A DNA stretch of 14,457 bases from an uncultured Bacilli bacterium (GTDB taxonomy: Bacteria > Bacillota_I > Bacilli_A > RF39 > UBA660), in assembly GCA_934176955.1 (NCBI GenBank), contig CAKPOS010000020.1:1-14457 (forward strand). Direction: 5' to 3'. A program made the translations under genes and the position numbers. This document shows positions 7,883-14,136 of the stretch, in pieces. The notes below the pieces were generated by a model. That model did no database searches. It had not been told where the DNA came from and saw nothing but the letters and a program-made list of their open reading frames with translations. Each line of letters starts with the position of its first letter. Within the stretch, counting starts at the first letter, position 1.

Positions 7883-8977
7883 TTATAAATTCTTTTTTAA
7901 TTTTAATACTTTTTTATTTATTTCTCTATATAATTCACAATTTTTGTTATAAAAGTCTTCAAATATATCCGTATTTTCTTGACATAATATTTCTGTTTGT
8001 GACATTAATCTTTTTTCTTCAGTCCTAGAAATTTGCTCTTGTGGATGATGTAATCTTTCTTTTAAGGCTTTGTATTCTTCTTTACTGGAACAGCATAGCC
8101 TTGCAATGGTTTCAAATATTTTACAATCTACTTCTTCATCATACAATATCTTACTATTTTTACGATGATATATTCTACATTGTGTTGGGTCCAAAAAATA
8201 ATCTTTTTCTGATGTAAATACTGCTGTTATTACATGATTTGACTTACTCAACTTTAAGCTTTTTTCATTACCATGATAAAACAGTACTTCATTAGATTCT
8301 CCTAATTGTATATTTGATGAGTTAATATATTGCAGAAATTCTTGATATTCTTCAGGAGAAATTTTGAGTTGATTTAAATGATAAAGCAAAAATTCTTTAA
8401 ATTCTTCTAAATTTAATTTTTGTTGTAAAAGTAATATATGTTTTTCTACTTCTGAAATATGAACTGGCAACTGATATGCATTAAATCCTAATGTTTGTAA
8501 AATATCTTTAAACATTGCTGAAATATGTCTACAGACAGCCTGTCCCTCTATTACTCGTGTTCCATCTAGCCATCGAAAGGACTCACTTGAATTTTTAAAA
8601 TTCAATGATTTATGATAAGATAAATAACCTTCTTCTAATAGATAATTAAACATGATTTGAATTTGGATGGGATTATCTAATTCAAAAAAGTTATTAAATT
8701 GACAATAATTTTTTAAAAACTCTTGGTATAATTCTTCTAATTCTTTTCCTGTTTTGGTTTTTAATATTACTCCTTTTCCATATTTTTCCATGTAAATGCC
8801 TGTTTCTATTAGTAAGCTCGATGATATTCCTAAAAGAATGCTAAATATTTGAGGAATAGAATTCATCGTATATAATTCTAAATTGAAAAGTGTTATTCCT
8901 GTTAAATAAGATATTTCTTTTATATGTTTATATGTTTTTTCATCTATTGTATTGAAAAAATCATCTAATTTATTCAT
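7883..8977 (-). CDS. Transglutaminase-like protein with N-terminal hydrophobic segment
   Basis: 364 residues. The N-terminus has a hydrophobic stretch (about 23-62) that may form a membrane hairpin. A papain/transglutaminase-like core follows, with a possible triad C149 (EGQAVCRHISAMFKDILQTLG), H248 (SNHVITAVF) and D263 (YFLDPT). The Cys segment followed by a helix ending in LG is typical of Transglut_core proteins. About 100 residues of helical insertion lie between Cys and His, which is longer than usual. The tail is charged and helical. It could be a protease, peptide amidase or crosslinking enzyme; the substrate is unknown. I chose ATG at 8977, because GGGG lies 7 nt upstream; a TTG one codon earlier is worse placed. 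It is followed closely by the glycosyltransferase gene. Confidence 0.65.
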   Translation of the reverse strand: MNKLDDFFNTIDEKTYKHIKEISYLTGITLFNLELYTMNSIPQIFSILLGISSSLLIETGIYMEKYGKGVILKTKTGKELEELYQEFLKNYCQFNNFFELDNPIQIQIMFNYLLEEGYLSYHKSLNFKNSSESFRWLDGTRVIEGQAVCRHISAMFKDILQTLGFNAYQLPVHISEVEKHILLLQQKLNLEEFKEFLLYHLNQLKISPEEYQEFLQYINSSNIQLGESNEVLFYHGNEKSLKLSKSNHVITAVFTSEKDYFLDPTQCRIYHRKNSKILYDEEVDCKIFETIARLCCSSKEEYKALKERLHHPQEQISRTEEKRLMSQTEILCQENTDIFEDFYNKNCELYREINKKVLKLKKNL

Positions 8978-9060
8978 CAAAATTCCCCTTTCATTTCGGT
9001 ACTTATTCTGTTTTCCTTTTCCAAAATCTAAACTTAAATTACTGATATATTTATTTAAGA

Positions 9061-10113
9061 CTAATTATAATAATCATTCCAACAATCTTTAGCAAAAGGA
9101 GATAAAGATTTATATTTACATTTTTTATTACTTACGAGGAACATATTACAATTTTCATTATTACAAATAAAATAATTTTGTGCTGTCACATCTGCGTTAT
9201 ACCATTTATTTTCTATTTTTACTTGATTCCACACATGTCCACCATTTTCTTTGTTTCCTCTACCACTTACTATAATAGATTCAATTCCTAGTAAACTTAA
9301 TACTTGTTTAAACAGTTTTGAATATCCTTCGCAGACTGCCTTATGATGAAATAATGGTCCAATAAGATTTTGGTTTTCTATTTTAGTATTTTCAATTCCC
9401 TCTTCATCATAAGAAATATTACTGGCAATAAACATAAAAATTGCATATGTTGTATCCAAAATACTTTCTTTTTTATTTGTTTCTATTATTTTATTTATCG
9501 AATATATCATTTCTTTATACATTTCAATATTATATATATCATTTGTTATTTCATTATTCTTTTCTAGTTCTAATTGATAAGATTTATCTATTCCAAATTG
9601 TTCTGACAAAACATTCAATAAAAATGCACAATCATTTGTAATATATCGTATTTGTCCTAATAATATGTGAGTGATATTATATTTTTCTCTTAATTCATCT
9701 AACTTTTTAATTGGTAGCTCATTTATATCATCAATTTGTAATACTATTCTATCATTAGTAGGTTTTATCATTTCTAAGTCTTTTCTTTCGATTACAACAT
9801 TGATATTTATATTTAATTTGTTAAAGTTTCTATATTCTTCGACATTCCTTATTCTTAAATAGATATCATTTAATCTATTGAAAATGTTAGTATTATTCAT
9901 TACTTTGATTAAATTTTCAATATCAGAAAAATAAATAACAGAATTTTCCTTGTTCAAATTTCTAATCAGTTCTATATCTCGTTCTAATAACATATATTCA
10001 TTGTTACTTTTATTATCTACAATTACGTTATAATGATGAAAGGATAATGTATAATTGTCTGGTTTAGTTGAATAATAATTTGAAAGACTTTTACTTTTTA
10101 ATTCTATATTCAT
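9061..10113 (-). CDS. Transglutaminase-like protein with a divergent N-terminal domain
   Basis: 350 residues. Residues 1 to about 180 form a domain I do not recognise, with alternating beta/alpha character (IYFSDIENLIKVMN, RIVLQIDDINELP, ITHILLGQ). The C-terminal half is a classic Transglut_core: C261 in KAVCEGYSKLFKQVL, H293 in GGHVWNQVKI, and D308 in KWYNADVT. A Cys-rich tail (ICNNENCNMF, KKCKYK, DCWND) could bind metal or form disulfides. There is no signal peptide or membrane segment, so it is probably cytoplasmic. ATG at 10113 has AAGGA 7 nt upstream. A second, unrelated-looking transglutaminase-like gene lies 83 bp downstream. Protease, peptidase or deamidase roles are possible; substrate unknown. 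Confidence 0.75.
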   Translation of the reverse strand: MNIELKSKSLSNYYSTKPDNYTLSFHHYNVIVDNKSNNEYMLLERDIELIRNLNKENSVIYFSDIENLIKVMNNTNIFNRLNDIYLRIRNVEEYRNFNKLNININVVIERKDLEMIKPTNDRIVLQIDDINELPIKKLDELREKYNITHILLGQIRYITNDCAFLLNVLSEQFGIDKSYQLELEKNNEITNDIYNIEMYKEMIYSINKIIETNKKESILDTTYAIFMFIASNISYDEEGIENTKIENQNLIGPLFHHKAVCEGYSKLFKQVLSLLGIESIIVSGRGNKENGGHVWNQVKIENKWYNADVTAQNYFICNNENCNMFLVSNKKCKYKSLSPFAKDCWNDYYN

Positions 10114-10207
10114 ATGTCTTTCCTTCTTTCATATAATTTTTCTATTGTGTCTTTCAAAGAGATAATCACAAATAATGGTTAGTAATAATAACTGTTATAA
10201 ATATAAC
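10114..10207 (-). other. Upstream region of the transglutaminase-like gene
   Basis: AT-rich, without a gene. On the minus strand TTGAAA lies 18 bp before TATGAA, a weak promoter that would start the transcript almost at the ribosome binding site. GTTAT-AAAT-ATAAC is a small palindrome at 10193-10206. Nothing firm. Confidence 0.3.
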
Positions 10208-10244
10208 ATAAAAAGAAAGAAAAGACTAGACAATATTTCTAGTC
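10208..10244 (-). terminator. Hairpin with T-rich tail (minus strand)
   Basis: Minus strand: GACTAGA pairs perfectly with TCTAGTC around AATATTG and is followed by TTTTCTTTCTTTTT. It looks like a Rho-independent terminator, downstream of the small RNA region and upstream of the transglutaminase-like gene. It may be a second terminator insulating that gene. Confidence 0.5.
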
Positions 10245-10248
10245 AATG

Positions 10249-10296
10249 CTTATTACCTTCAAAATTTTATCGGCGTAATTTTGAGGATAATAAAAG
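10249..10296. repeat. Long imperfect inverted repeat
   Basis: The arms CTTATTACCTTCAAAATT (10249-10266) and AATTTTGAGGATAATAAAAG (10277-10296) pair over about 18 bp with small bulges around a loop holding TATCGGCG, the most GC-rich spot nearby. It is not followed by a T-tract on either strand, so it is not a simple terminator. Its function is unknown. Confidence 0.5.
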
Positions 10297-10400
10297 AAAA
10301 AAACATTATTGTATAAGGCTTTAAATACACTAATGGTGCCCTTTTGTTGGAAGGATAACAACCGCTAGGCATAATTTATAGGTAGTAATAACTACTAACT
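10297..10400 (-). ncRNA. Predicted structured small RNA, copy B (divergent from the ATP-grasp gene)
   Basis: About 104 nt. The minus strand carries TATAAT (10412-10407), then TAGTTAGTA at the expected start. Hairpin 1 is GTAGT-TATT-ACTAC. A 36-nt core from GCCTAG (10370-10365) to GGCACC (10340-10335) follows, with GTTG-CAAC pairing inside outer GCC-GGC and a loop with TATCCTTCC. A terminator closes it: CATTA/TAATG plus TGTAT/ATACA with one mismatch, then seven T. Copy A at 11729-11837 shares the motifs, order and spacing but has a different terminator stem. No open reading frame of note lies inside. Its -10 faces away from the extended -10 of the ATP-grasp gene, about 45 bp apart. I know no named RNA family with this signature. 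Confidence 0.6.
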
Positions 10401-10454
10401 AGTTAAATTATACTACATTTTTAGTAAAATATATAAAAAATTTTATAATTTTTG

Positions 10455-10484
10455 TGCTACAATATTATTCATAACAAGGGAGGG
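10455..10484 (+). promoter_or_regulatory. Extended -10 promoter and ribosome binding site of the ATP-grasp gene
   Basis: TG-C-TACAAT (10455-10463) is an extended -10 box, which can work without a good -35; the -35 position here is only A-rich. The predicted start is near 10470. GGGAGGG (10478-10484) lies 7 nt before the ATG at 10492. Confidence 0.5.
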
Positions 10485-10491
10485 CAATTTT

Positions 10492-11619
10492 ATGATTAAA
10501 TCTGGGATTATTAACGAAAATGAAGTTATCGAATTAGAAAATAATGATTTAATTTCTTATTTATATAATTTAATCGATAAATCTACAGACAGCAAAAATG
10601 CTTTTGAAATTTATAAGCAAAGCCAATTTTTTTGGAGTGATTTAAGTGTTATTGATTATTTTGTAAAAGTTTTAGGATTTGTTATAATATATGATAAAGT
10701 TGTATATTTTCAATCAGAGTTAAAAAGTGAATTAATTGATAAAATTGATTATATAAAAAACGGATTTCAATTAAAGAAACTTCCTAAAATGATTTATAAA
10801 AATGGAAAGTTTATTAAATATTTAAGTTCAATTCAACAAGAAATTGAAATTGCAGAATTTGAACATTCTATTAATCCTGAAAATGATTTATCTTTTTGGT
10901 ACCCAAAAACTGCCAATATTGGGTTTAAAACGCCTAATACAATTATAACAAATTTTACAGATGTAGAAACTAATTTAATTAAAACAGGAAAATGGAATAA
11001 TTTATGCGAAAAGGATTTATTGAAAAGAATTAGAATTATAGCCAAACAAAGTGGAAAATTAGATTTAAGCAATGAAATGTTTATTAGATTAGGAAATTCA
11101 AGTAATAAGTTTAATTTTGATTCGTGTCATATCAATGAAATTAATGAATTATATCAAAAATTAATGATAATGTTTGATGATATGTACTTTAAACTAGAAT
11201 GGCAACAAAGTATTGAGTTAGTGTTAAGAGAATATATTAAAACAAATTATCAACGAAATAGGATTTATAATGGAATGCCACTAAACACTGAATTTAGAGT
11301 ATTCTATGATTTTGATAAGAATAGAATTTTGGGAATTTTTAATTATTGGGAAAAGGATACAATGTTAGATAACTTACACAATAATCAAGATTTAATTACA
11401 TTTGCCAATACAACACATGAAATAGAATGTGACTTTAATAATTTATACCCATTTTTAAAGAAAGAAGCTGAATATAAATTACCTAATGCTGACTTAAAGG
11501 GAAAATGGTCTGTAGATTTTCTATACGATGGAAAAGAATTCATATTAATAGATATGGCACATGCAGAATGCAGTTATTATTATGATAAAGTTTTAAGTAA
11601 ACAACGAACATTAAAATAG
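10492..11619 (+). CDS. ATP-grasp family protein, CDC123/R2K-like
   Basis: 375 residues. The C-terminal two thirds carry the motif order of divergent ATP-grasp ligases: FIRLGNSSNK (197-206, the nucleotide-contacting strand and loop), ELVLREYIK (242-250), EFRVFYDFDKNRILGI (267-282), and WSVDFLYDG (339-347) followed by ILIDMAHAE (351-359), where Asp/Glu would bind Mg-ATP. This pattern matches what I recall of bacterial and phage CDC123-like or R2K-clade ATP-grasps, which join an amine or amino-acid substrate to a protein or peptide carboxylate; the substrate here is unknown. Residues 1 to about 150 are a variable N-terminal region. It has its own extended -10 promoter and a very strong ribosome binding site. 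It is the only plus-strand gene in the accessory part and sits between two copies of a small RNA read on the other strand. Confidence 0.6.
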   Translation: MIKSGIINENEVIELENNDLISYLYNLIDKSTDSKNAFEIYKQSQFFWSDLSVIDYFVKVLGFVIIYDKVVYFQSELKSELIDKIDYIKNGFQLKKLPKMIYKNGKFIKYLSSIQQEIEIAEFEHSINPENDLSFWYPKTANIGFKTPNTIITNFTDVETNLIKTGKWNNLCEKDLLKRIRIIAKQSGKLDLSNEMFIRLGNSSNKFNFDSCHINEINELYQKLMIMFDDMYFKLEWQQSIELVLREYIKTNYQRNRIYNGMPLNTEFRVFYDFDKNRILGIFNYWEKDTMLDNLHNNQDLITFANTTHEIECDFNNLYPFLKKEAEYKLPNADLKGKWSVDFLYDGKEFILIDMAHAECSYYYDKVLSKQRTLK

Positions 11620-11642
11620 TTTTTAAAATGCAAATTCATGCG

Positions 11643-11693
11643 CATAATGGTTATATCATTATGTAAGTATGTTACCAGAATGGTATTTTTATT
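11643..11693 (+). terminator. Terminator of the ATP-grasp gene
   Basis: CATAATG pairs perfectly with CATTATG (11643-11663). A second hairpin, TACCA-GAA-TGGTA (11673-11685), is followed at once by TTTTTATT. The second is the likely plus-strand terminator. Confidence 0.55.
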
Positions 11694-11697
11694 GTAA

Positions 11698-11722
11698 AAA
11701 GTTAAATTTAACTTTCTTTTTT
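11698..11722. terminator. Perfect 18-bp palindrome with T-tract, bidirectional terminator
   Basis: AAAGTTAAATTTAACTTT (11698-11715) is self-complementary. It is followed by C and six T on the plus strand, and on the minus strand by TT and a short AT-rich run. It lies between the convergent ATP-grasp gene and small RNA copy A, where a two-way terminator is expected. Confidence 0.5.
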
Positions 11723-11728
11723 ACATGA

Positions 11729-11837
11729 TAAAACTCGAACTATTAAAAGTCCGAGCTAGATATCAATCTGGTGCCAGTAAGGAGCAGGACTAACAACTCC
11801 TAGGCTAATAGATGATAGTAAGTAATACTTACTAACT
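11729..11837 (-). ncRNA. Predicted structured small RNA, copy A (downstream of the ATP-grasp gene)
   Basis: About 109 nt. The minus strand carries TATAAT (11849-11844) and TAGTTAGTA. Hairpin 1 is TAGTAAG-TATTA-CTTACTA. A 36-nt core from GCCTAG (11805-11800) to GGCACC (11775-11770) has GGAG-CTCC pairing inside outer GCC-GGC. A terminator follows: CTCGGACT pairs with AGTTCGAG (one wobble) around TTTAAT, then TTTTATC. Compared with copy B, hairpin 1 changes two base pairs on both sides (A-T to G-C and G-C to T-A), evidence that the RNA fold is conserved. It starts just past the end of the 273-residue gene, with no terminator between them, so it might also be released from that mRNA's 3' end. Confidence 0.6.
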
Positions 11838-11875
11838 AATCATATTATATACCTAATTAATGCAAAAAGAAAGAA

Positions 11876-12697
11876 CTATTTTTTTCTTCCTTTATTTTCA
11901 CCTTCAACTTTTTCTGCAATTTCACTTAAAGTTGGTTTATGCCTATTTCCAGAAATTCTATCTCTTGCTATATGTTGAAATCTATCATAATTTCTTTCAT
12001 GTAATGACTTTTCACCCATTTGTAAATTTCTAGATTGACTAATTTCGTCCATTTTTTTTCTACTTCCAATCGATGACTTTATTTGCTCTGCCAATGCATC
12101 AAATACAGGTTTATTTTCTTGAATAATCTTTTTTTCTATATTCTCTACATATTCTGGGTTTTCTTCTAAAGTTTTTACAAAACAATCATATATTACTTTT
12201 TTTGCTTGTGTTCTATCAATGTAACCCGGAAGATAAATCATTATATGCGTTGTAACTTCTTTAATTTTAGATTTTATAATTTCTGAAAAGTTTTTAGAAA
12301 CAACTGGAACTACATTAGAATTAGTAACTGATATTGAAACTTTTAATTGATATTCTCTTTTTAAAATATCATCACATATAATAGCTATCACATAATTCAT
12401 GACATATCTTATCGAATTAGGATTTTCAAGAATTATTCTTTTCATTTTTTTATACTCTAAATATTCTTCTTTACTAATATTGACAACAGTATCATTTTCT
12501 ACCTTAAAACACTCATTATCAGTATTTCTTTGAAAATATATAATATCACCAAAATTACTATATGAATAATTGCCTATTTTTAACCCTACTGTTAATAGTT
12601 CCGAATCATTTTCATATATTTGACCTTTTTTATATATTGTTCTTGTAGTAGGATCTACTATCCAACTTTCACCATTCCAATTAATTTCTTTTGTCAT
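11876..12697 (-). CDS. Protein of unknown function (273 residues)
   Basis: Not recognised. The N-terminus (MTKEINWNGESWIVDPTTRT, then YKKGQIYENDSELLTVG) reads like a small beta-rich domain. The middle (about 85-180) is helical with a moderately hydrophobic stretch near IRYVMNYVIAIICDDIL (about 97-113). The C-terminal 70 residues are highly charged and basic, ending in GENKGRKK, and could bind nucleic acid or a membrane surface. There is no signal peptide. ATG at 12697 is preceded by AAGGAG about 8 nt upstream, and TATAAT lies further upstream. It follows the terminator of the next upstream gene, so it is probably transcribed alone. Small RNA copy A begins about 38 bp past its stop. Confidence 0.7.
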   Translation of the reverse strand: MTKEINWNGESWIVDPTTRTIYKKGQIYENDSELLTVGLKIGNYSYSNFGDIIYFQRNTDNECFKVENDTVVNISKEEYLEYKKMKRIILENPNSIRYVMNYVIAIICDDILKREYQLKVSISVTNSNVVPVVSKNFSEIIKSKIKEVTTHIMIYLPGYIDRTQAKKVIYDCFVKTLEENPEYVENIEKKIIQENKPVFDALAEQIKSSIGSRKKMDEISQSRNLQMGEKSLHERNYDRFQHIARDRISGNRHKPTLSEIAEKVEGENKGRKK

Positions 12698-12732
12698 ATT
12701 TTACATCTCCTTATCAAATAATTTCTAATTAC

Positions 12733-12738
12733 ATTATA
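12733..12738 (-). promoter_or_regulatory. -10 box (TATAAT) of the 273-residue protein gene
   Basis: A perfect minus-strand TATAAT lies between the upstream terminator and the ribosome binding site. The -35 position (TTTCAT at 17 bp) is poor and overlaps the terminator tail. Confidence 0.4.
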
Positions 12739-12750
12739 CACTTATATAGT

Positions 12751-12775
12751 AAAAAATGAAAGTATTTATACTTTC
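12751..12775 (-). terminator. Terminator of the small unknown gene
   Basis: Minus strand: GAAAGTA pairs perfectly with TACTTTC around TAAA, then ATTTTTT. It begins 3 bp after the stop codon of the gene at 12779. Confidence 0.7.
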
Positions 12776-12778
12776 AAA

Positions 12779-13087
12779 TTATATTTTTAATCTTCTAATG
12801 ATTTTTTTAACTAAAGCAACTGGTTTACTATATAGCATATCATCTATTTTATCATCTAATCTTCTTTTTGATTCTTCTGGTGTTAATCCTGTTTCAACAA
12901 ATGTTCCATCACTAAGCATTACTCTTTCACCCTTTTTTACTTTGATAAAAGTTGAATGCTCACCACTTCCAATCATCATAATAACTTCATCTTTTTTAGT
13001 TGATTTTAAAATCTTTTTATGTACTTGAAGAATTTTATGTTGTTCATCACAATCTAATTTATCAAATTCTTCATATGGGATTCCCAA
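12779..13087 (-). CDS. Small protein of unknown function, probably lacking its proper start (frameshifted)
   Basis: Not recognised. The intact stretch from a TTG at 13087 gives 102 residues (core VIMMIGSGEHSTFIKVKKG and ERVMLSDGTFVETGLT, C-terminus KPVALVKKIIRRLKI, amphipathic and basic), but that TTG has no good ribosome binding site. The same frame stays open and protein-like for about 35 more codons upstream (DKNISIDDINSIIDAIT, YKKTAPEIAKNLLEREL). The only well placed start is ATG at 13194, 8 nt after GAGGAG, and it is one base out of frame: ATG-TTTTT-GAT would need six T to join the frame. The original protein was probably about 138 residues. It is followed by a clear terminator. KilA-N lies upstream on the same strand. 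Confidence 0.55.
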   Translation of the reverse strand: MGIPYEEFDKLDCDEQHKILQVHKKILKSTKKDEVIMMIGSGEHSTFIKVKKGERVMLSDGTFVETGLTPEESKRRLDDKIDDMLYSKPVALVKKIIRRLKI

Positions 13088-13186
13088 CTCTCTTTCTAAT
13101 AAATTTTTTGCTATTTCTGGAGCAGTCTTTTTATATGTAATTGCATCTATAATTGAATTAATATCATCAATTGAAATATTTTTATC

Positions 13187-13208
13187 AAAAACATAACAAA
13201 ATCTCCTC
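13187..13208 (-). other. Strong ribosome binding site, ATG and T5 tract one base out of frame
   Basis: Minus strand: GAGGAG (13208-13203), ATG (13194-13192), then TTTTT (13191-13187). The ATG frame ends after 15 codons at a TAG. The downstream conserved-looking frame joins this ATG only if one T is added, giving MFFDKNISIDD. Confidence 0.65.
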
Positions 13209-13218
13209 TATGTTTTAT

Positions 13219-13224
13219 ATTATA
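13219..13224 (-). promoter_or_regulatory. -10 box (TATAAT) of the small unknown gene
   Basis: A perfect minus-strand TATAAT lies about 10 bp before GAGGAG. No clear -35 is seen. The start would leave a very short leader. Confidence 0.35.
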
Positions 13225-13267
13225 CAGCAAATAACGGCAATTTGTTATATACTAACTTTTATTTCTA

Positions 13268-14101
13268 TTATTTATTTTCAATCAAAACTCTATTATTTGC
13301 ACTTATTTTTTCTTGTAATAATTCTAATTCTTTAATACCATTATTATTTTTTAATATTTCCATTTGGTTTCTAGCAGAATTATTTAAACTAATTAATCTT
13401 TCACTCTGTGACATACCTAATTTTATAAACTCTGCATTTGTATTTTCTAAATTATTTAATATTACTAAATGTAGTAAATCTGTATAGTCTCTAATATTTC
13501 CTTTTTTAGCAAGTTCTGGATTTTCTTGTCTCCATTCTTTAGCTGTCATTCCAAATAATGCCACATTTAATACATCTGCTTCTTCTGCATATACAAATCT
13601 TTTTTGTTCTTCTGTTAGTGTAGGAACTATATAATTTTTAACTGCATCAGTATGAACTACATAGTTTAATTTAGATAATAATCTATTAGCATGCCATTCA
13701 ATTTTTTGTTGATACATTTCATTACTTTTTAATCTTTCAAATTTTTTTATTAAATAAAATTTAAATTCAGGACTTAACCAACTAGCAAATTCAAATGCTA
13801 TATCAGGATGTGCAAATGTTCCACCATCATATCTTCCAGATTTTGAAATAATTCCAATTGTATTAGTTTCTTTAATCCATTTTTGTGGGGACATTTTAAA
13901 TTTATTACTACCTGCTTCATTTTTAAAGGTAGCGAATTCGCCCCCTTTAAAATTTTTGTTATTCATGCTTTCCCATAGTCCTAAATAAGAAATAACTTCT
14001 TTATTTCTCATCCAATCTCTAATTGGAAGTCTTGGTTCTTCTGCATCAGCATATCTCGCTAAATCAGTAAGTGATATATAATCTATATCTCCAATTCTCA
14101 T
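13268..14101 (-). CDS. KilA-N domain protein (phage-type DNA-binding), N-terminus displaced by a frameshift
   Basis: 277 residues from ATG 14101. The KilA-N fold is clear: DYISLTDLARYADAEEPRLP (7-26), IRDWMRNKEVISYLGLWE (27-44) and GRYDGGTFAHPDIAFEFASW (about 88-107), then SPEFKFYLIKKFERLK. A helical C-terminal half holds ALFGMTAKEWRQENPE and the GNIRDYTDLLHLV segment that I recall from this subfamily. KilA-N is common in phages and mobile elements and is thought to bind DNA. The frame stays protein-like upstream of 14101 (TEINVIDNKIGI), as in full-length relatives, and the best start is ATG 14159 behind GAAAGGAG, reading MSKDLVK. An A6 tract (14142-14137) puts the two parts one base apart; with A5 they would read MSKDLVKTEINVIDNKIGIM continuously. 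ATG 14101 has only AGGA 3 nt upstream. Confidence 0.85.
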   Translation of the reverse strand: MRIGDIDYISLTDLARYADAEEPRLPIRDWMRNKEVISYLGLWESMNNKNFKGGEFATFKNEAGSNKFKMSPQKWIKETNTIGIISKSGRYDGGTFAHPDIAFEFASWLSPEFKFYLIKKFERLKSNEMYQQKIEWHANRLLSKLNYVVHTDAVKNYIVPTLTEEQKRFVYAEEADVLNVALFGMTAKEWRQENPELAKKGNIRDYTDLLHLVILNNLENTNAEFIKLGMSQSERLISLNNSARNQMEILKNNNGIKELELLQEKISANNRVLIENK

Positions 14102-14136
14102 TATTCCTATTTTATTATCTATAACATTTATTTCAG

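Noticed and set aside
9370..9862. Three plus-strand frames of 63-66 codons
   Set aside because: Antisense to the transglutaminase-like gene; Ile/Phe/Tyr-rich translation typical of AT-rich reverse frames.
10833..11072. 79-codon minus-strand frame inside the ATP-grasp gene
   Set aside because: It has a hydrophobic look, but no ribosome binding site, and it is fully antisense to a better supported gene; a hidden toxin cannot be excluded but is not supported.
10297..11849. CRISPR, tracrRNA or retron interpretation of the paired RNA elements
   Set aside because: There are only two copies, 1.4 kb apart, with no spacers, no Cas gene and no reverse transcriptase.
12756..13487. Plus-strand frames of 81-90 codons opposite the small unknown gene and KilA-N
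   Set aside because: Antisense shadows; one even begins inside a terminator.
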